DNA of 64,000 bases from Himantopus leucocephalus (taxonomy: Eukaryota; Chordata; Aves; Charadriiformes; Recurvirostridae): positions 26,266,465 through 26,330,464 of the forward strand of contig RSEF01000031.1 of the NCBI GenBank assembly GCA_003993805.1. Reading direction: 5' to 3'. Below the pieces are notes generated by a model. The model searched no databases and had not been told where the DNA came from. It was given only the letters and a program-made list of their open reading frames with translations. Every line of letters starts with the position of its first letter. The stretch's first letter is position 1. This document shows, in pieces, positions 27,601-42,600 of the stretch. The translations under genes were made by a program, and so were the position numbers.

Positions 27601-30600
27601 CCTCCTCTTTCTCTACAAAACACAAAACAGGATATAATTAAGCAAGACAATATGTTCAGGGACAGATGAGAAGACAGAAGGAAGCTAAAACTACAGAAAG
27701 CAGAAGATTCAGAGTGAATTAAATTAAGGAAGCCTCTAGCAATTGCTGTGTGTTTAATGGAAAGACCAGGAGGTTATCTTGCAGATGTCTGCTGGTGAAA
27801 CTAATTTTTCTGAGAACTAATAAAATCCTGAGAAGCACAAGATTCTTATAATGTGTTCAGAAAAGACAAGAAGCAGCATCCATAACAGTATTAGGGGAGC
27901 TCCCTGTTGGTACACTTTCATGTTAATGGCTAAAGAATCAATATGGTCATCCTTCCAGCCACTGAACTGAGAGCATCTGTCCCCACAGGGAACAAGAGGA
28001 GGAATATCTGCAAAACAAGAAGTTCCCAAAATATCAAGGTCATTCTGAATCCAACAGCACATAGTACAATGGTACTAGAATTCCCCTCATTTTGGAAAAT
28101 TGTTCAAATGATGCAGTCCAGAAAGTTCATTTTCATTAAACCATTGCTTTGTACTTGCAAAACGATTATAACTTGGAAGAGATACAGTGAGCATACAGCC
28201 TCAGTACAAGGCAACCAGAACTTTTTTAGCCAAGCAAGTGCACACTCTCTCTTGCTCACAAACCGGCCAGCACATTGGGCTACGAACACTTTTCCAGTTT
28301 ACTAATTTCCTGCACAAGGCCCTACGGCTCACTATTTATAACAGTGCTGAAGTACCCGTGCTGTGTTAAAGAAAATGAACAATGGAAAAGTTTATCAGAT
28401 GCTGAGAGTGCTTTATGGAGTGTTCTACTAACACAGCAAGCATGACTGACTTCTATTGGTGTCTTCCCACACTGCAGAAAAGCTGAGCTGCTTCCCTTCT
28501 TTATTTATTTATTTTAAATGGTCTTTCAAATTTGTTTGGTGCCATCAAGTGGTGGTGATGCACTCTACTGCTGCTCTCACATGCCTTGTATTCTCAAGGG
28601 AAGTAATACAGCAACCCTGAGAGCAAACAGAAGCACCAAGATCATAGAATCACAGAATTGGGCCTGCCATGGGCAGGGACATCTCCCATTAGATCAGGTC
28701 GCTCAAAGCCCCATCCAACCTGACCTTGACCACTTCCAGGGATGGTGCCTCCACAACTTCCCTGGGCAATTTGTTCCAGTGCCTCAGAACCCTCACAGTG
28801 AATTTTTTTTCCCTAATATCTATTCTAAATCTACCCTCTTGCAGTTTGAAGCCGTTACCCCTTGTCCTATCACTACTTGCCCTTGTCAAAAGTCCCACTC
28901 CAGCCTTCTGGACTGCTGGACTGTAGTCTGTTCCCTAGATTTGGTACAGGGGAGTTCATTACTGGATTACAGAAGAGCAAGCGCTCCAGAAGTAAACATT
29001 ACCAGGAACAGCTCTGCTGTATGGAGAGAAAGCCAGCTCAGCAGATTGCTTCTAATTTTTTGCTAAGCTTATCAGAAGCTCCCATTTTGCACTCTGTGGC
29101 TTTCTTAAGGGTCTGTCCAATTCCTGGTACTACCAGAACCTATGCTTGTGCAATAAACTAATTTTTGTTCTTCCCCCATCCGTGAAACAGGAAGAAGAGT
29201 CCTCTTCCTTTAACCAACTTTATCTGACCTAACGAGAAAGCATTTTATAATGATCTACACACCCCATGCACAGAACTGTATCTCTTAGGCCTCCAGATTT
29301 CAAGACTTTCTAAATTTAACCTGCATTTTGCTTCGCTAATTTTGTATTACCATACATAAAACCAACTACTTAAATAAAACCTCTTGTACTATAATATTCT
29401 TCTCTGTTCTTATGCTGTAGAGATTCCTGTACCACCTTCTGCCACATTGCAAGGAAGTGGAGAAATTAACAGAAGGACACTGAGCAATCTCGATTCTTTC
29501 ATTATTTCTAATATACATCACTTAGATGTGTTATTGTGCTTTCCTCAGATTTAAAACCAAAAAGGTTTCGTCCCCCTGTAGGATCCCCCTGCTAGTCCCC
29601 CTGTAGGATCTAGTTCAGGAAAGGAAGGAACCTACCTAGTGGTAGTGACTGTAACAAATGTCTTCCACTTACACTTTAGATCTCTCTTACTTCTTTTAGA
29701 ACTGGAGAGAAATAGGGGTTTGCATGTTCACTTGCCTTAACCAGGAGGGGAGAGTGCCAGATTTCTTCTCATCCACTTAAAATTCTAAAAAGTCCTGCAG
29801 CAAAATGTAAGGAGACTTAAAATGAATAAATATTGTAAGAAATGTCTCTGTGAGCCAGGAGGAAGCTCTCTCAATGGAATGAATCCAAAGCCACTCCACA
29901 TTTTACACAAGTCATACAGGGCTGTGAAGCTCCTTGGCAATGCCATGGTTTTTTCTTCCCAGGCACATTTTTTAAGCTACAGTGCATAATGATCAAATGG
30001 ATTCCAGGCAGGCTTAGCTTGGAAACTGGAAGGCTAAGGAAACGTCACCCAAAACTCTCCCTTTGTTTGTCATTTTAAGCCACAGGCCTTGGGAAAAATC
30101 ATCTGCATTTTAAATGGACCCAGAGGCATTGCTCATGTGTCAGCGTCAAAGGCAACAGCCCTGAAAAAAAATCTTTGTTGATTGAAATTTCCTTTCATGA
30201 ACATGAACAAAACTTTATTTTTCCATCTCTTCTTTGCCTGCATCTTAGCCTACACCTTTCTTTGTATGCATCCTTTTAAAAATTTCATGCATAACCGTAC
30301 CAGTCCTATAGGAAATACCTCATGCATTAACAGCCTACGCTCAAGCAAAAACAAGGAACGCTTTGCTTTTGTGTCAAAATAAAATTTCAACAAGCATATG
30401 TAATATAAGAAATCAGTTATCAAAAGCAGTAACAGGACAGGTTTAAAAAATTAGACGAGTCAACTATAACAGAGGATACTCCAATGCTGAGGCAGAATTG
30501 TGCTCTTACAAAAAAAGAGAAACAGTTTGTAGATGCCCTGAAGAAAGCTCATATTCAGCCTTTATTCTGTTTTAATTTTTATTGACTTTCCCCAGTCTCT

Positions 30601-33600
30601 GATTTTAAACTAATTTAGCTCTTGATTGCTTTGACCATAAAATTAATTTTTCTAAATTAGGCTCACTCCACCTCAACATGAATGCGTATTTCTTGCACAG
30701 TGTCTTTTATTCAGGAGTTGCACAGAGCTCTAACACCACTGACGAATGTGGCCTCAAAACAGGCCTAAACGATTTGTTTTTAGATATGGAGAAACTACAG
30801 TACAGATGCACAATCAAACATCAAGGCTGAACAGGAGACTTAAAGAATAGTTTTAGTGCCGGGTCTTGCTTTCCAGTTATACCACACTCAGCTTTTATTT
30901 TTGTCCACCCTGATGCTACATGTTTACCTGTTTCTTAGCCCTTATATTTAGTAAAAGGACCAGATCTAGGCGTGGAGATATTTTGGGTAGAAATACATAC
31001 TATGCAGTCATTTAGAAGAAGTCTCAGGTTATCACCCTAGTAACCACCTTCTCACAACTGAAGGGACAGAATTCACCATTCAGTAGTCTCAGAGTAGCTA
31101 TTCCATTGCTCAAAATCACACTCCTGCACAGAAAGCTCAACTTTGCAAAATCTCTAACAATGACTACCACATACAGCAATCAACCATATAGCGGCTAGGA
31201 TCTAGTTTATCCTTTACTGACCTAGCTACTTTGACAGCAAGTTATTAAAGTTGATTAACAAATGACAAGCTGAATTTCTGATACAACAAGCATTTCTGCC
31301 CATTCTTATCAACCTCTTGTATGACTAAATGCTCTTCTTCCTTTTGACAGATTTAAGGCACCTTTGCGAGTAAAACACAAGTAACAGCGTTACTATGTTA
31401 AGAAGAAAAAATAATATCACTAAATAGTTTCAAAATCCTAGATAAATATTATAAATTTCAAAACAATGGATGAATGGAGAAGCAGTTTACAGCAGCACAA
31501 AATAAAGGCTTTGCTTACACATAAACAGACATAAGAAGCACCACAAAAGAAACAGTAACAGCAACAGATCCAGAGCCTACAGCGAAGTTTGAAAGACTTT
31601 ATTTGGATTCCTTGCTCTGAAAAGTACCTGAATTATTCCTCTGTCCTTCCATCCACAGGCAGTGAACATAACAGAACTGGAGTGGAGCAGTGCTTCCAAA
31701 CTTCTGCCACCAGGCTACATCAGGCAGCCTTGAACCCCTCTAGAATCATTTGCAAATCACAGAGCGGAGGAATCCTTTAGACAACTCTATCAACTTTAGT
31801 ATCCCACAGCTTGCCTGGAATGACTTGAACCTTTATACTAATTAGTTCATAACCAGACTGAAAAAGCAAAGTCCAGGTTCAAACAACGTACTGCTTCTCG
31901 GTATACTTTTCCAGGCTGTTAAATGTGTTGCCTAAAACACTCCTCTAAGCACGTAGATTCAAAATACTCCAGAACCATGCACTCCCCAGCAGGACAACAA
32001 TGGAAGCTCACTTCTCAAAAGAGTAAGAGTTAGGATTTCTTCTGTATCAGCTTGATTGAAGGTGCTCTGTACACCTCAACCTGACATGATAGGATATCAG
32101 TCACAGGCTTTGTCTAGCTAGAAACTAAAGGTCTTAACATTTAAAAATCCAGTATCAACATGCTTCCTTGTTCTATGCAAATATTTAAACAAGACAGGTT
32201 AAAGGCAAGGTCACCAGCTAGCTCACTAAAGCTAAAACTGGCCATTTGGGGGTCCCCAGCATGCCTGGTAGTGAAAAGAACACTGTGATGGTACAAATAT
32301 TGCTACCGACAAAAGGTGGTGGTGCCTGGTTTAGTTTCATGCGGAAAATAAAAACATGTCATTTTATCGACATTCAGAAGTTTTATTTCAAATGCAAACT
32401 ATGAAACAAGCACCCACCCTTTTTGGCTTTTCTCCTTTATGGTCAAGACAGAACAATGAGGTGTACAGCCGAGGGAGATTTGCTTCACTTCTTGTTGCTT
32501 AGAGATATATCCCCAATGAAAGAAACAAAATAAACAAGACACTTTAATATAGTATTTCTATTTTTCTCCTCGTCGTTGGATAATACAGTGTCTTGTTACT
32601 CAACACACCCCACATCTTCCACTTCTTTTGCAAAAGTCAGGCAGGGAAATCAGATTTTCCTCTCACACACACGAAGAATCCATACTACTTTCACCATAAA
32701 GCTGAAATTCACTCAAAGAGCAAGTTAACAAGAAAAAGGAAAAATAATAATAACAACAATAACAAAAAGCTCAACTTTCCCCCAACTATTGACTCTAAAG
32801 GACACAGCTCCTAGAATTTCTCCCTGTTAAAAATACTTCTGGGCTTACAGTTGAAATGACTGGTTTTGAATATAAATGCCATTAATAATGTACTGATTGA
32901 ATAGAGAGTATCATAGGCTGAGGAAAACACAGGGAATGATGGGCTGAGCTGTTGCTATAGTGATTCTAATAAGATACTCTCTAGTGCCTTTCCTTGTCCC
33001 CAGTGCAACCACAATAAAGTCTAATTTTAAATCAACTCTTCCATTAATTATATCTTTTCCTGGTATCCTGGCATACAAAAACATAAAGACAAATTAAGAA
33101 CCGTTCAACACACTCCACTTCTTGATTCAGGAAGATTTTTGAATTTCAGCAATTTCTAAGTGTGTCAGGCTAAAACTTGCTGTATCAAAGCTCAGCAAAG
33201 GGTCAGTTCTTCTGGAATCTTTGTCTCCAAAAACTGATTAACACCAAGGCTGTAAAAAATGGCATAAGTAAGTAAAGTACTGATTTGATTGTTGCCATTT
33301 TACTAGCCCAGCTATGCCCTGCATTACGTCAATTAATTTTCCACCTGTCTGAAAGCTGGTACACACGTTATTGACTAGATTAATTTTTCAAATGAAAAAA
33401 AGGAGTATTTGTGAAAGCCTGTTTGTAATTCGTAATGGCTGAAATGACCACTGTACCTGGTTCACTTTACAGACTGAGAGAGATCCCCTGCTAAAGACTG
33501 CCAGAAAGTCAGTTTCTAGCAGAAAGCTAGTTCCCACTACTGCATACTGGAAGTTTAAAACCTTCTGGATACCAAATAGTACTGACATCATGGGCTTTCT

Positions 33601-36600
33601 TCAACCAAGGCTATCTGTAAGACCATGTGATTTTAGGGAATAAATTGCTTCAAAGATGGTTAGATGCTTCATTTTTAAAAATAAATAAACCACTTCAGGT
33701 GCTTTAGAAAACCTCCATCTCTTAGCCATCAACTATTGCAAGGATACCACAGTGAAGCCTGCATCCAGTAACCGTTAACCAAGCTGCCCAGAGATGTGGC
33801 ACCAAATGCTTTTCAAGCTGAGAAGACAGTGACTCCAAGTTTCCTAATAGTTCATCCAGCGTCAGAGGGAACTGAATCAGAGTTAGGACCAATGTTCAGG
33901 ATTTGCTGCCTTCTAGACCTAAGTTTAAACTATAACAGTAACCCCCTTTCACATTATATTAAAAAGGAACACTCCATGGGCATGCATAAAAACTGTTGTC
34001 AACAAAAGCCAATAATGACTTCTTATTTTAAGAGTAGGAAAAAAACCTAGCCTGTAACTTAGACATTGCTATTACGGCATTTGCAAACAGAAAATTTTTA
34101 ACTGTGCCTAATATACAGTCTAAATTTAACCAGAGACAAAATTAACATAATTTTGTCAGAGACCAAATTCACTGAGATGTTGCATTTCCATTTTTTCTAC
34201 TTAAATTCTTCATGTTTCACAAAATACGTCCCAGAAATATATCCCACACTAGCTTCAAACTACTGTAACATCACACCCACTGACACAACCCTTGACACTT
34301 TTCAGTTTGATCACAGTTGATCTTGCAGAGATTGCAAGTGATGTGTTCCTCTGGCTCGAGTATCAAAGGCTGCAATACAGAAGGAGATGAGCTAAACCAT
34401 TTATTCTGCAAAGTTGTTCAGTTTCACACCACATGCAACCTAAGCAAAAAGAACATGCTGGCAAGACAGTGCTCCAGGAATACAAACACTGAATGGATTT
34501 TACTAGCCAACTTAAGCAAGGGAAAAGCCAAACCTTACTTTCCTGCCAAACACTTCAAAAACTGGATTTGCACAGTTCAGGTTTCACCTTTTCAGATTTG
34601 CTGCCATAGTCCAGCCATTCAAGTTAACCTAATTTTGACCTACTACCCGTGCGCTTTTCATTCTTCACTGCTAGTCTGATTTCCTTGTGCATTGCTGTTC
34701 TTCTGCACCCCATGAGCAAAGGGGAGGCAGAGCTACATGGTAAGCTATCAAGCTAAACAAATAAGGTTTTCATGGTAAGCATAACACCTGCAACAGAGGG
34801 GACAAAACACCCGGTGCTGACCTCTAGTTTCAGCCACAGCTGCTGTCAAAAAGGCAACCGCTTCCAAAAAGTAAACCGTAGGTGCATAGCCAAGTCTTGG
34901 CTAGCAGGCAGTCCACCATGAATCTGTCTACATTTCCTGTCATGTCTCAATGAGCAACATCTCATTGGTATTTTTTGGTTCTTCTAATCATGCATTGCCC
35001 TGAGAAAAGTATTTTTAGCAATGAAAAACAAAAATCTTCAAGTCCTTCATGATAAATTTTTAACTGTTCCCTAACCACAGTAAGTTACCCAATCACAGTC
35101 CTTCACAGGCTGACTTCTAGTTAGCATAACTCTTAGTGTATCTAACTTCTTCCAAGCCCAGTGGGACAAAAATTTCTTTTATTCCATTGCATATGATGTC
35201 AAGCACATGGACTAGTGTGCTGATTTTGGCTGGGGTAGAGTTAATTTTCTTCATAGTAGCTGGTATAGGGCTATGTTTTGGACTTGTGATGAAAACAGTG
35301 TTGATAATTCAGGGATGCTTTAGTTACTGCTGAGCAGTGCTTACACAGAGTCAAGGCCCTTTCTGCTCCTCACATCGCCCCACCAGCGAGGAAGATGGGG
35401 GTGCACAAGAAGCTGGGAGGGGACACAGCCAGGACAGCTGACCCCAACTGACCACAGGGATAGCCCATACCATATGACCTCATGCTCAGCATATAAAGCC
35501 GGGGGAAGAAGAAGGAAAGGGGTGGATGTTTGGAGTGATGGTGTTTGTCTTCCCAAGTCATCATCATGCATGATGGAGCCCTGCTTTCCTGGAGATGGCT
35601 GAACACCTGCCTGCTTATGGGAAATAGTGAATGAATTCCTTGTTTGGCTTTCCTTGTGTGCTCGGCTTTTGCTTTACCCATTAAACTGTCTTTATCTCAA
35701 CCCATGAGTTTTCTCACTTTTACTCTGTCGATTCTCTCCCCCATCTCAATCCGGGGGAGTGAGCAAGTGGCTGCGTGGTGCTTAGCTGCCTGCTGGGGTT
35801 AAACCATGACAACCAGTAAGCAAATCAAGGGTAAACATGGCAAAACTGACTGAAGCATTTTGTCACACAGTTTGAAATTTGTGGGATCTTGCCAGCTTTG
35901 TGATTGTTTTACTCTTATTCCTTTCAGAAAAATACTGTACCATCAGATCTGTTATTTAAAGAGAGAGACAGTAGGTACCTCACTTTAAGTACTGCACGTA
36001 CTTACTGTAGGACGAATGTTCTCTTGCATAGGTAGGTACAAGCTGCACAATAAAATGAGGTTGTGCTACTCAACACAGGCAGAGAATTTCAAAATGCAAT
36101 GGGATATTTTGTAGTTCCTCCCCTTTCAAGACAGGAATACAGCCAAGACTGTTAGTTATAAATATAACTCACTACTGCCTTTGCTTCTGTTGATGAGCAT
36201 CAGTGCATGGCGCAATGCCAGGACACCCTGCCACTCTGCCTTGTTGCAGTGGCCCACTCAGGTTTTTTATTTAGGCTCCAAACTGGCATTTATAAGCATC
36301 CAGTTCTCCAAGGCAAATGAAGTATAAGAGGCTTATGCATGTCATGTTACCCACTGCACAGGAGACCAGAGAAGACAGAAGAGGGGGGAAAACACTACAA
36401 CTATGTGCAAATATGTACTGGATGTGTTTCAGTCTGGCTTTTTTTATTTTATTCCTCCAAAGAATCATGAATCTGTTGTTCATCTCAGGGGCCAGTCTAG
36501 CCCAAACCTTGACACTTTCAAAACAACACAACAGTGTGTTACGTAAGATGGACATGCTGCTTTATGATTTAACCTGGACAAGGGAAACTCTGCAAAAAGG

Positions 36601-39600
36601 GGCGATCGATGCAGGACAGTAACTTCAACGGAAGACAAAAAAAGAAACCCCTTCGCAGAGAAAGCAGAGTGTACCACTCCTGCTGAGAATGCTCCTCTGT
36701 CACGCTCTCACAGTGGCTGCTACACCTTGTCCACCCCCAGTTACAAGCACCAGCAGCCAGTCTGGTTTGTCAGAGCTTTGGCACAGACAGTATAGGCAAG
36801 GGAGGGGGGTGGGTTGTCCATTTTACTCCCAGCTGTCTGCTGCCAGAAGCCATCTATTTTGCTTGTGGCTGGATTTAGCCCTGCTCTGCTCACTCCCTAA
36901 TGGAACTAAGTATAAAGTGGCTTATTAGACTGAAGAAAGAAGTATTTTTCCCCTTTGTTAAATGAATACAGCAGTAAAAGAGCAGAGATCAGAATTAAAT
37001 AAGTGACAATTTAAAGAGGATGATCATAAAGTTGACTTCAGAGATTAAAGCCAGCTTTACATCCACACCAATTCTTGGAAAAAGATATTACTCATGAAGG
37101 TGCAAATCTGCTTGCAAAGCCAAGTTGCCAAAATCCATGCACTTTCAGCTTGACAAGCTCTACAGTGAAGGGGAGGGGAAAAAAAAAATCAAAATCCTTG
37201 TTCATTTTCCAGCAAGAGAAAGAAGGAATGTTTGTGTCTACACTTACAGCTGAGAAAACAGTAGTTTCTACCAGCTGCTCTCTAGTATACCCCTTTCCAA
37301 TTTTAACAACAAACCCAAGAAAGCATTCTTTGTTGGCTGTTTAAATGCTCCCTGAACTAGATCCTGGGTCAAATCCTCACCCGGTCCAAAGAGACAACAC
37401 ATGGTTCCCCCAGCTACCAGGGACCTGCCTCAATCCACGAAGGACCTGCCACACCACACATGTGCATGGACCTTAATGAGACTAAAGCTGGGAGGCAAGG
37501 TCAACCCCAGCACCTTTCAGAGATGTGCAGCCCAGCAGCCCACCAAACCTGTCAGGACAGTGAAGATGCAAACCAACTGCTGAGAGCTGCTGCAGCGCTA
37601 TTCCTGAAATGACCAGCTCCACATGTAACAGAGTTCCTCAGGCTTTCAATCTGATGTAGCAAAGGGAAGACAGGGACATTCTCCTTCAGGGACAAGTGAC
37701 ACACCAGGGTTTTATGAAATAGAAAAGGCGGTATCATCAGCTGATAGGAGGGGCTTGGGCTTCTATCTAAGCTTCCCCTGCCCCAACCTAATCCCTCCTC
37801 ACCAAAAAAAAAAAAAAAAAAANGGAACCAAAGATTTACCAAGTAAAGGACAGAAATAGAAAAAGGGGTAACAGACACTCTGCCAGAAGGAACAGTCACA
37901 GGTAGCTGAGCAGAGTGACTGGAGTGCTTGGTACAGAGAAGCACTAAAAATGCAACTGGCCTCGTTCCAGCAGACAGTATAGATATGTTATCTGGAGCAT
38001 ACAGCTTTAGAAATAGCTCATTGTTAAAGCAGCATTAGAACAACAAAAAAACCCACCACCCAAACCAAGAAAGTAGGCACCCTGAGTAATCATATTTTTC
38101 ATTTTGTTACCGGGCATTTTACATTCAGAAATTTGCACCTTAATTTCCCATTCCTGGAAAACAAAGAGAGAGTGTAATAACCTCAGAAATCACCCCAGGA
38201 AAATATTAAACTATGACCCTGGCTTACCAGTACCTCTATTCTATTACAGCAAAGCATTGTTTTGTGTGTCTATTTGCAACACAAGCTTCTTCTCCCCTTA
38301 GGGAGTAGAACACTTTTTCACAGGCATGAATGTATATGCAGAAATAAGCAGCCATACCACTTGAATAAGTGTACCTGCTTATTTTCATTTTTGTTCTGCA
38401 CTTTGGACATTTCTGAAGAAGATGGAAATAATTAGAAAAAAATGAACTACTGGAATCAAGCAACGTAAGCTGGCTTTTCAAATTTATTACTGGGGCCAAA
38501 AAGAAATCTACAGCCTGATGGATATAACCAGGTAGTTTTCTAAATGTCTCGTTAACTGACTGTTGATCAAACATTTTCAGTCCTACAAAAGCATAAACAT
38601 CCATTTCTGTAAATAAAAACAGACAGCTATTTGAAAATTAAGATTCCTAATCATTTACAAGCTAAAGGAAGGTATATGCTAAAGTAGGTCTCTCTCCTCC
38701 TTGTCACAGTAATTTTGATTTTGTTATGACCATTTTGTCTACAATGGTGTATAATAGAACAAAAGAAGATAAGATCTATACCTGTGTTGTATTGTATCAT
38801 CCCTTAACACGGTCATCTTAATGTTCTTTCCATTTCCAAAGGCTTTCATCTTCTGGAACCTGCATCATATCTGCTACCTGTTACTACATACTACTCAGCA
38901 ACACTCATCATTACTAAGTTGAACGTCTTCACTGTTACCAGTACAGCACAGAACACTTTTCTTGACTACTATGAAGTCCAGTAAGATGGTACAGGCATTT
39001 TTTATATGCTTGATCAGATTATGGTCATCTTACATGCCCTGTGGAACACAGCAAGTTACATATAACATTGATTTATTTAAAATTAAGATCTTACGGATTT
39101 TCCCTTGTATACAGTAAAATGAATGGAAGTTCTCAGTGAAAATGCACATAAGCCTTGTATTTCATATGCTGGCTGAGGTAACACAGGAAAAAATATTCCA
39201 GTGCCTTTGTCCTTCTCTCCAGTCTACACTAGAAAACTAGCATATGACTTGCTATCATTCAGCCATACTGACAATCTTCTTAACAAAGGTGGTGCAGAAC
39301 AGGAATTCTCATGCAGTCAAATATCAGAGAGATGCTTTGGTTCCAGCTCTGCTTCCACGCACCCTGCAAGAGGTGATACTGTTTCCATGGTAGAAAACCA
39401 CCACTGTCATGAAACTGCCTGTATAGGTATTACTAGCACTCATATTAGTCTCCCCGAGAAACTTTTCCTTAAGCACTGTAAAGAAAAAAAAGATCAACAG
39501 AAAGACAGATAGACACAAATGCCTTTCCATGCTAACTTACAGCGTAATATGGCCTGCAATGTTTCAAGACATTTTGCATTCTTAGGGGATCTCCAGTCCC

Positions 39601-42600
39601 ACTTTCTTACAAGCATTACTTTTAGTTATAAATAAGAGAAAACAATTAAAACAGAAAATCCTGAGTAAACCCAGGTAAGTAGATCAGCTTTACAACACGT
39701 ATATTCAACCCAAGATGTATTTTCAACATAACAGCTGTGGCAGGCTATGCAACTCCTATACCCAACATCAGGACACTAGAAAACCAACACTACTTTCTGG
39801 GAATCTTTCCTCTCCAGCTCATAACTTAAATCTTTCCAGAATAAAATTGACAAAGTCAAAAACATGTCCAAGCTCTAAACACTCACCCTGTTCTTAAAAA
39901 TCCATCTTCAATAAAATACCTGTCCTCATCTTACCAGAAGCTCACCCACAGCTGCTTGCACAGTCTATCTAAGCCTTGAACACCATAAAAGCCATCACTA
40001 ATGGCAACAAATCAACACCATAACTTACCTCATATATCGCCTTTACTCTCTCATTTACTACTGATTACAGTAAAATAATCATAATCACTGACATTCCTAA
40101 AGAATTTTCTGCCTGATCTGGAAACCTTTTGACTTTGTACTTATTCCTCTCTCATGACATTTAAACTGTTCAGCATTTTGAGTACATGCTGGTTGCAGCA
40201 GCACAAAAACCTGTATTTCCCAAAGTACAGGATAAACACTCGCCCATTTTTAGCCTATTTTGTTACTTTATACATGATGTGTGAAGATAGATGACGTTAA
40301 AATGGCCTAACATTTTCATTTGAATGGCTGCTCCCACTTCTGCTCACACCACAATCCAGTGCTACTCAGCAGTGTCACTCAGTAAGCTAAACATAACAAA
40401 AAATCAACAGAATTTATATTTGAAATAAACTGCTCACAAAAAAACCCTGAATTCAACAATTTGCATTAAATCTTTTTTTCCTCAAGAAACATATTTTACA
40501 GCTAATTTTACCAGCAGCATACCACAGACTAGAGATAGTTACTACCTAAGCAACTGAAACCAGAATTTTTAATGACTGTTGCCCCTTCTATAGCTGCAAT
40601 CGTAATATATTCCTTGCTCTCCTATGTTATGTTTCGTTCAGCTCAGTAATGAGTAACTTGTGTCTGAAAACAGCAGGAATGCATGTTTACCTCTTCTAAA
40701 TAAAAGAGGAATAAAAACTGGCACCTACAAATACTAAAATCCTGACATCTTGAGAATCTGATAATTTCACTGAATAAAAAAAAGTTTTCCTGTAGTTGAT
40801 AAGTTTTAAATGTAAAACACGTTCTGATAAATGCTTCCATATTGTATCTGATATAATTAATGTTTACATACTTATTAAAATTTGTAATTTGCAGAAAAAT
40901 AATACTTTTATTCAGATTTCTTTCTCAAGACAGTTGTCCACATCAGTGAAAAATAGCACTCTGGTAAACACTTCTTTCTTTCTTTGAAGATAATCAAATA
41001 TATAAATTAAATGTGTAAATAAATGCCTGTTAACCTTGTAAGTACCTACGCAAGATTGTCTCCTTGCTCAGTTAAAAAATGGTTCCAAATCTAGTACAAT
41101 CATTCCAAACAAAATCAAAATGGTTTAAAGGGTTACCAGAAAACAACAATGAGGCTTTCTTTAGAAAGATAAGTAAAACTATAAACATGCAACATGATTA
41201 AAGTCTTATTTGAATTAAGGTTTCTTGCTTGCTGATTTAAACCGAGATCAAATTCAACAATTCAAATAATTTGAATTCTAATCAACCTATCTGTAATAAG
41301 ACAGCTTTGATCTACTGCATGCCAAGATTAATCCTTAACAATGCAGTTAATCATTATTTTTCTGCTATATTTATTTTGATTCAAAAAGGAATAAATACTT
41401 GCACCATAAAGGAATGATTTAGGTTGATGCATACAATAACCACAAAATTAGCAGTTCCCAAATCAGACGTGGGTATGGTTGTAAGCCTAATAAAAATTCA
41501 GGTTTTTATCCTAGTAGTTGTCATCTTCAACATTACTTAAGGGAATAGATTTCTGTACTGTTTAACACTACTTAGGAAAGCTGTAAGAGAGAGAACTCAA
41601 CAGAAACAATAACTTTATATGCTTTTTTCTTCTGTTTACATGGGTTTGGAGCTGCTGCCTGGCTCTGGCTGCCTTACTGCTCCGGGGCTGTAATGGAACC
41701 TGAAGTTCCTTTCAGGGGAAGCCAGGTGGGGTTAATTCTCAAGTCTATCTTTACAATTATTAGTCATCAAAGCTAGCAAAGGAATAAATCTCTACATATG
41801 TTTGTGTTTTAAATTCTGAAGCTTATAAAAAGCTTTACTCTGTCCTGGTCATTTGTACCCATATGAACAGCTCACTCTTCACATTTTTGGCTGCAATTTA
41901 ACCTCTGTCTAGACTTTCAGCATTTCTAAATTATAACGCAAGATCTACCTCCAGACAGACTTTTTGCTGGTGCAGGAATTTATGAAACAACCTTTAGAAT
42001 GCCACTGGATATAGCAAAATTGACCTTTACAGTGAGTATGAATGAATTCTGAGACAAAACTGCCTTTTTTCCTTCAACATATAACCAGTACAACATCGGA
42101 GATTTGGTCCTAAATACTTACTGCTCACATTGTATTTCAGTGTATTTCCAGTATTATCTATTAGATAGAATGCTTTGAGCTGTTGGCAAGAAAGATGCTG
42201 ATTTGAAGATATGAAAATTCTGCTAGGATTCTTTTCTTGCAAGAACAGTACTGAAAGCCCTTCTCCTAATACTAAATGAAAAATGTATCTACGTGGGGTG
42301 TGGACTGAGTCAGTTCTTTCTATTTCTGAATCTGACTGGCTTTATCTTTCTATGTAGTCCAGAAATATTTGGGGGGAGGGGTAGGGATTACCCCCTAAGG
42401 TTGATACATGCATTCTGGTTGTGGAAGAATCTTTCTACTTCCCTTATTTTAAATAGAAAGGTTTTTAAAATCCAAACCCTTATCCCTTTAGTGTTGGCAA
42501 CATGCAAAAAAGAAAAGATTAGTGTTGAAGGAGTCTTCCAACTTTTCCTGCTTTTATATGCAGTGCCTAGAAAATTCTTGTCCAGTTTCTGCCAAGCTTA

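Noticed and set aside
28518..29066. 182-codon plus-strand open frame
   Set aside because: It is the antisense shadow of the CR1 fragment at 28641-28915 plus flanking intron.
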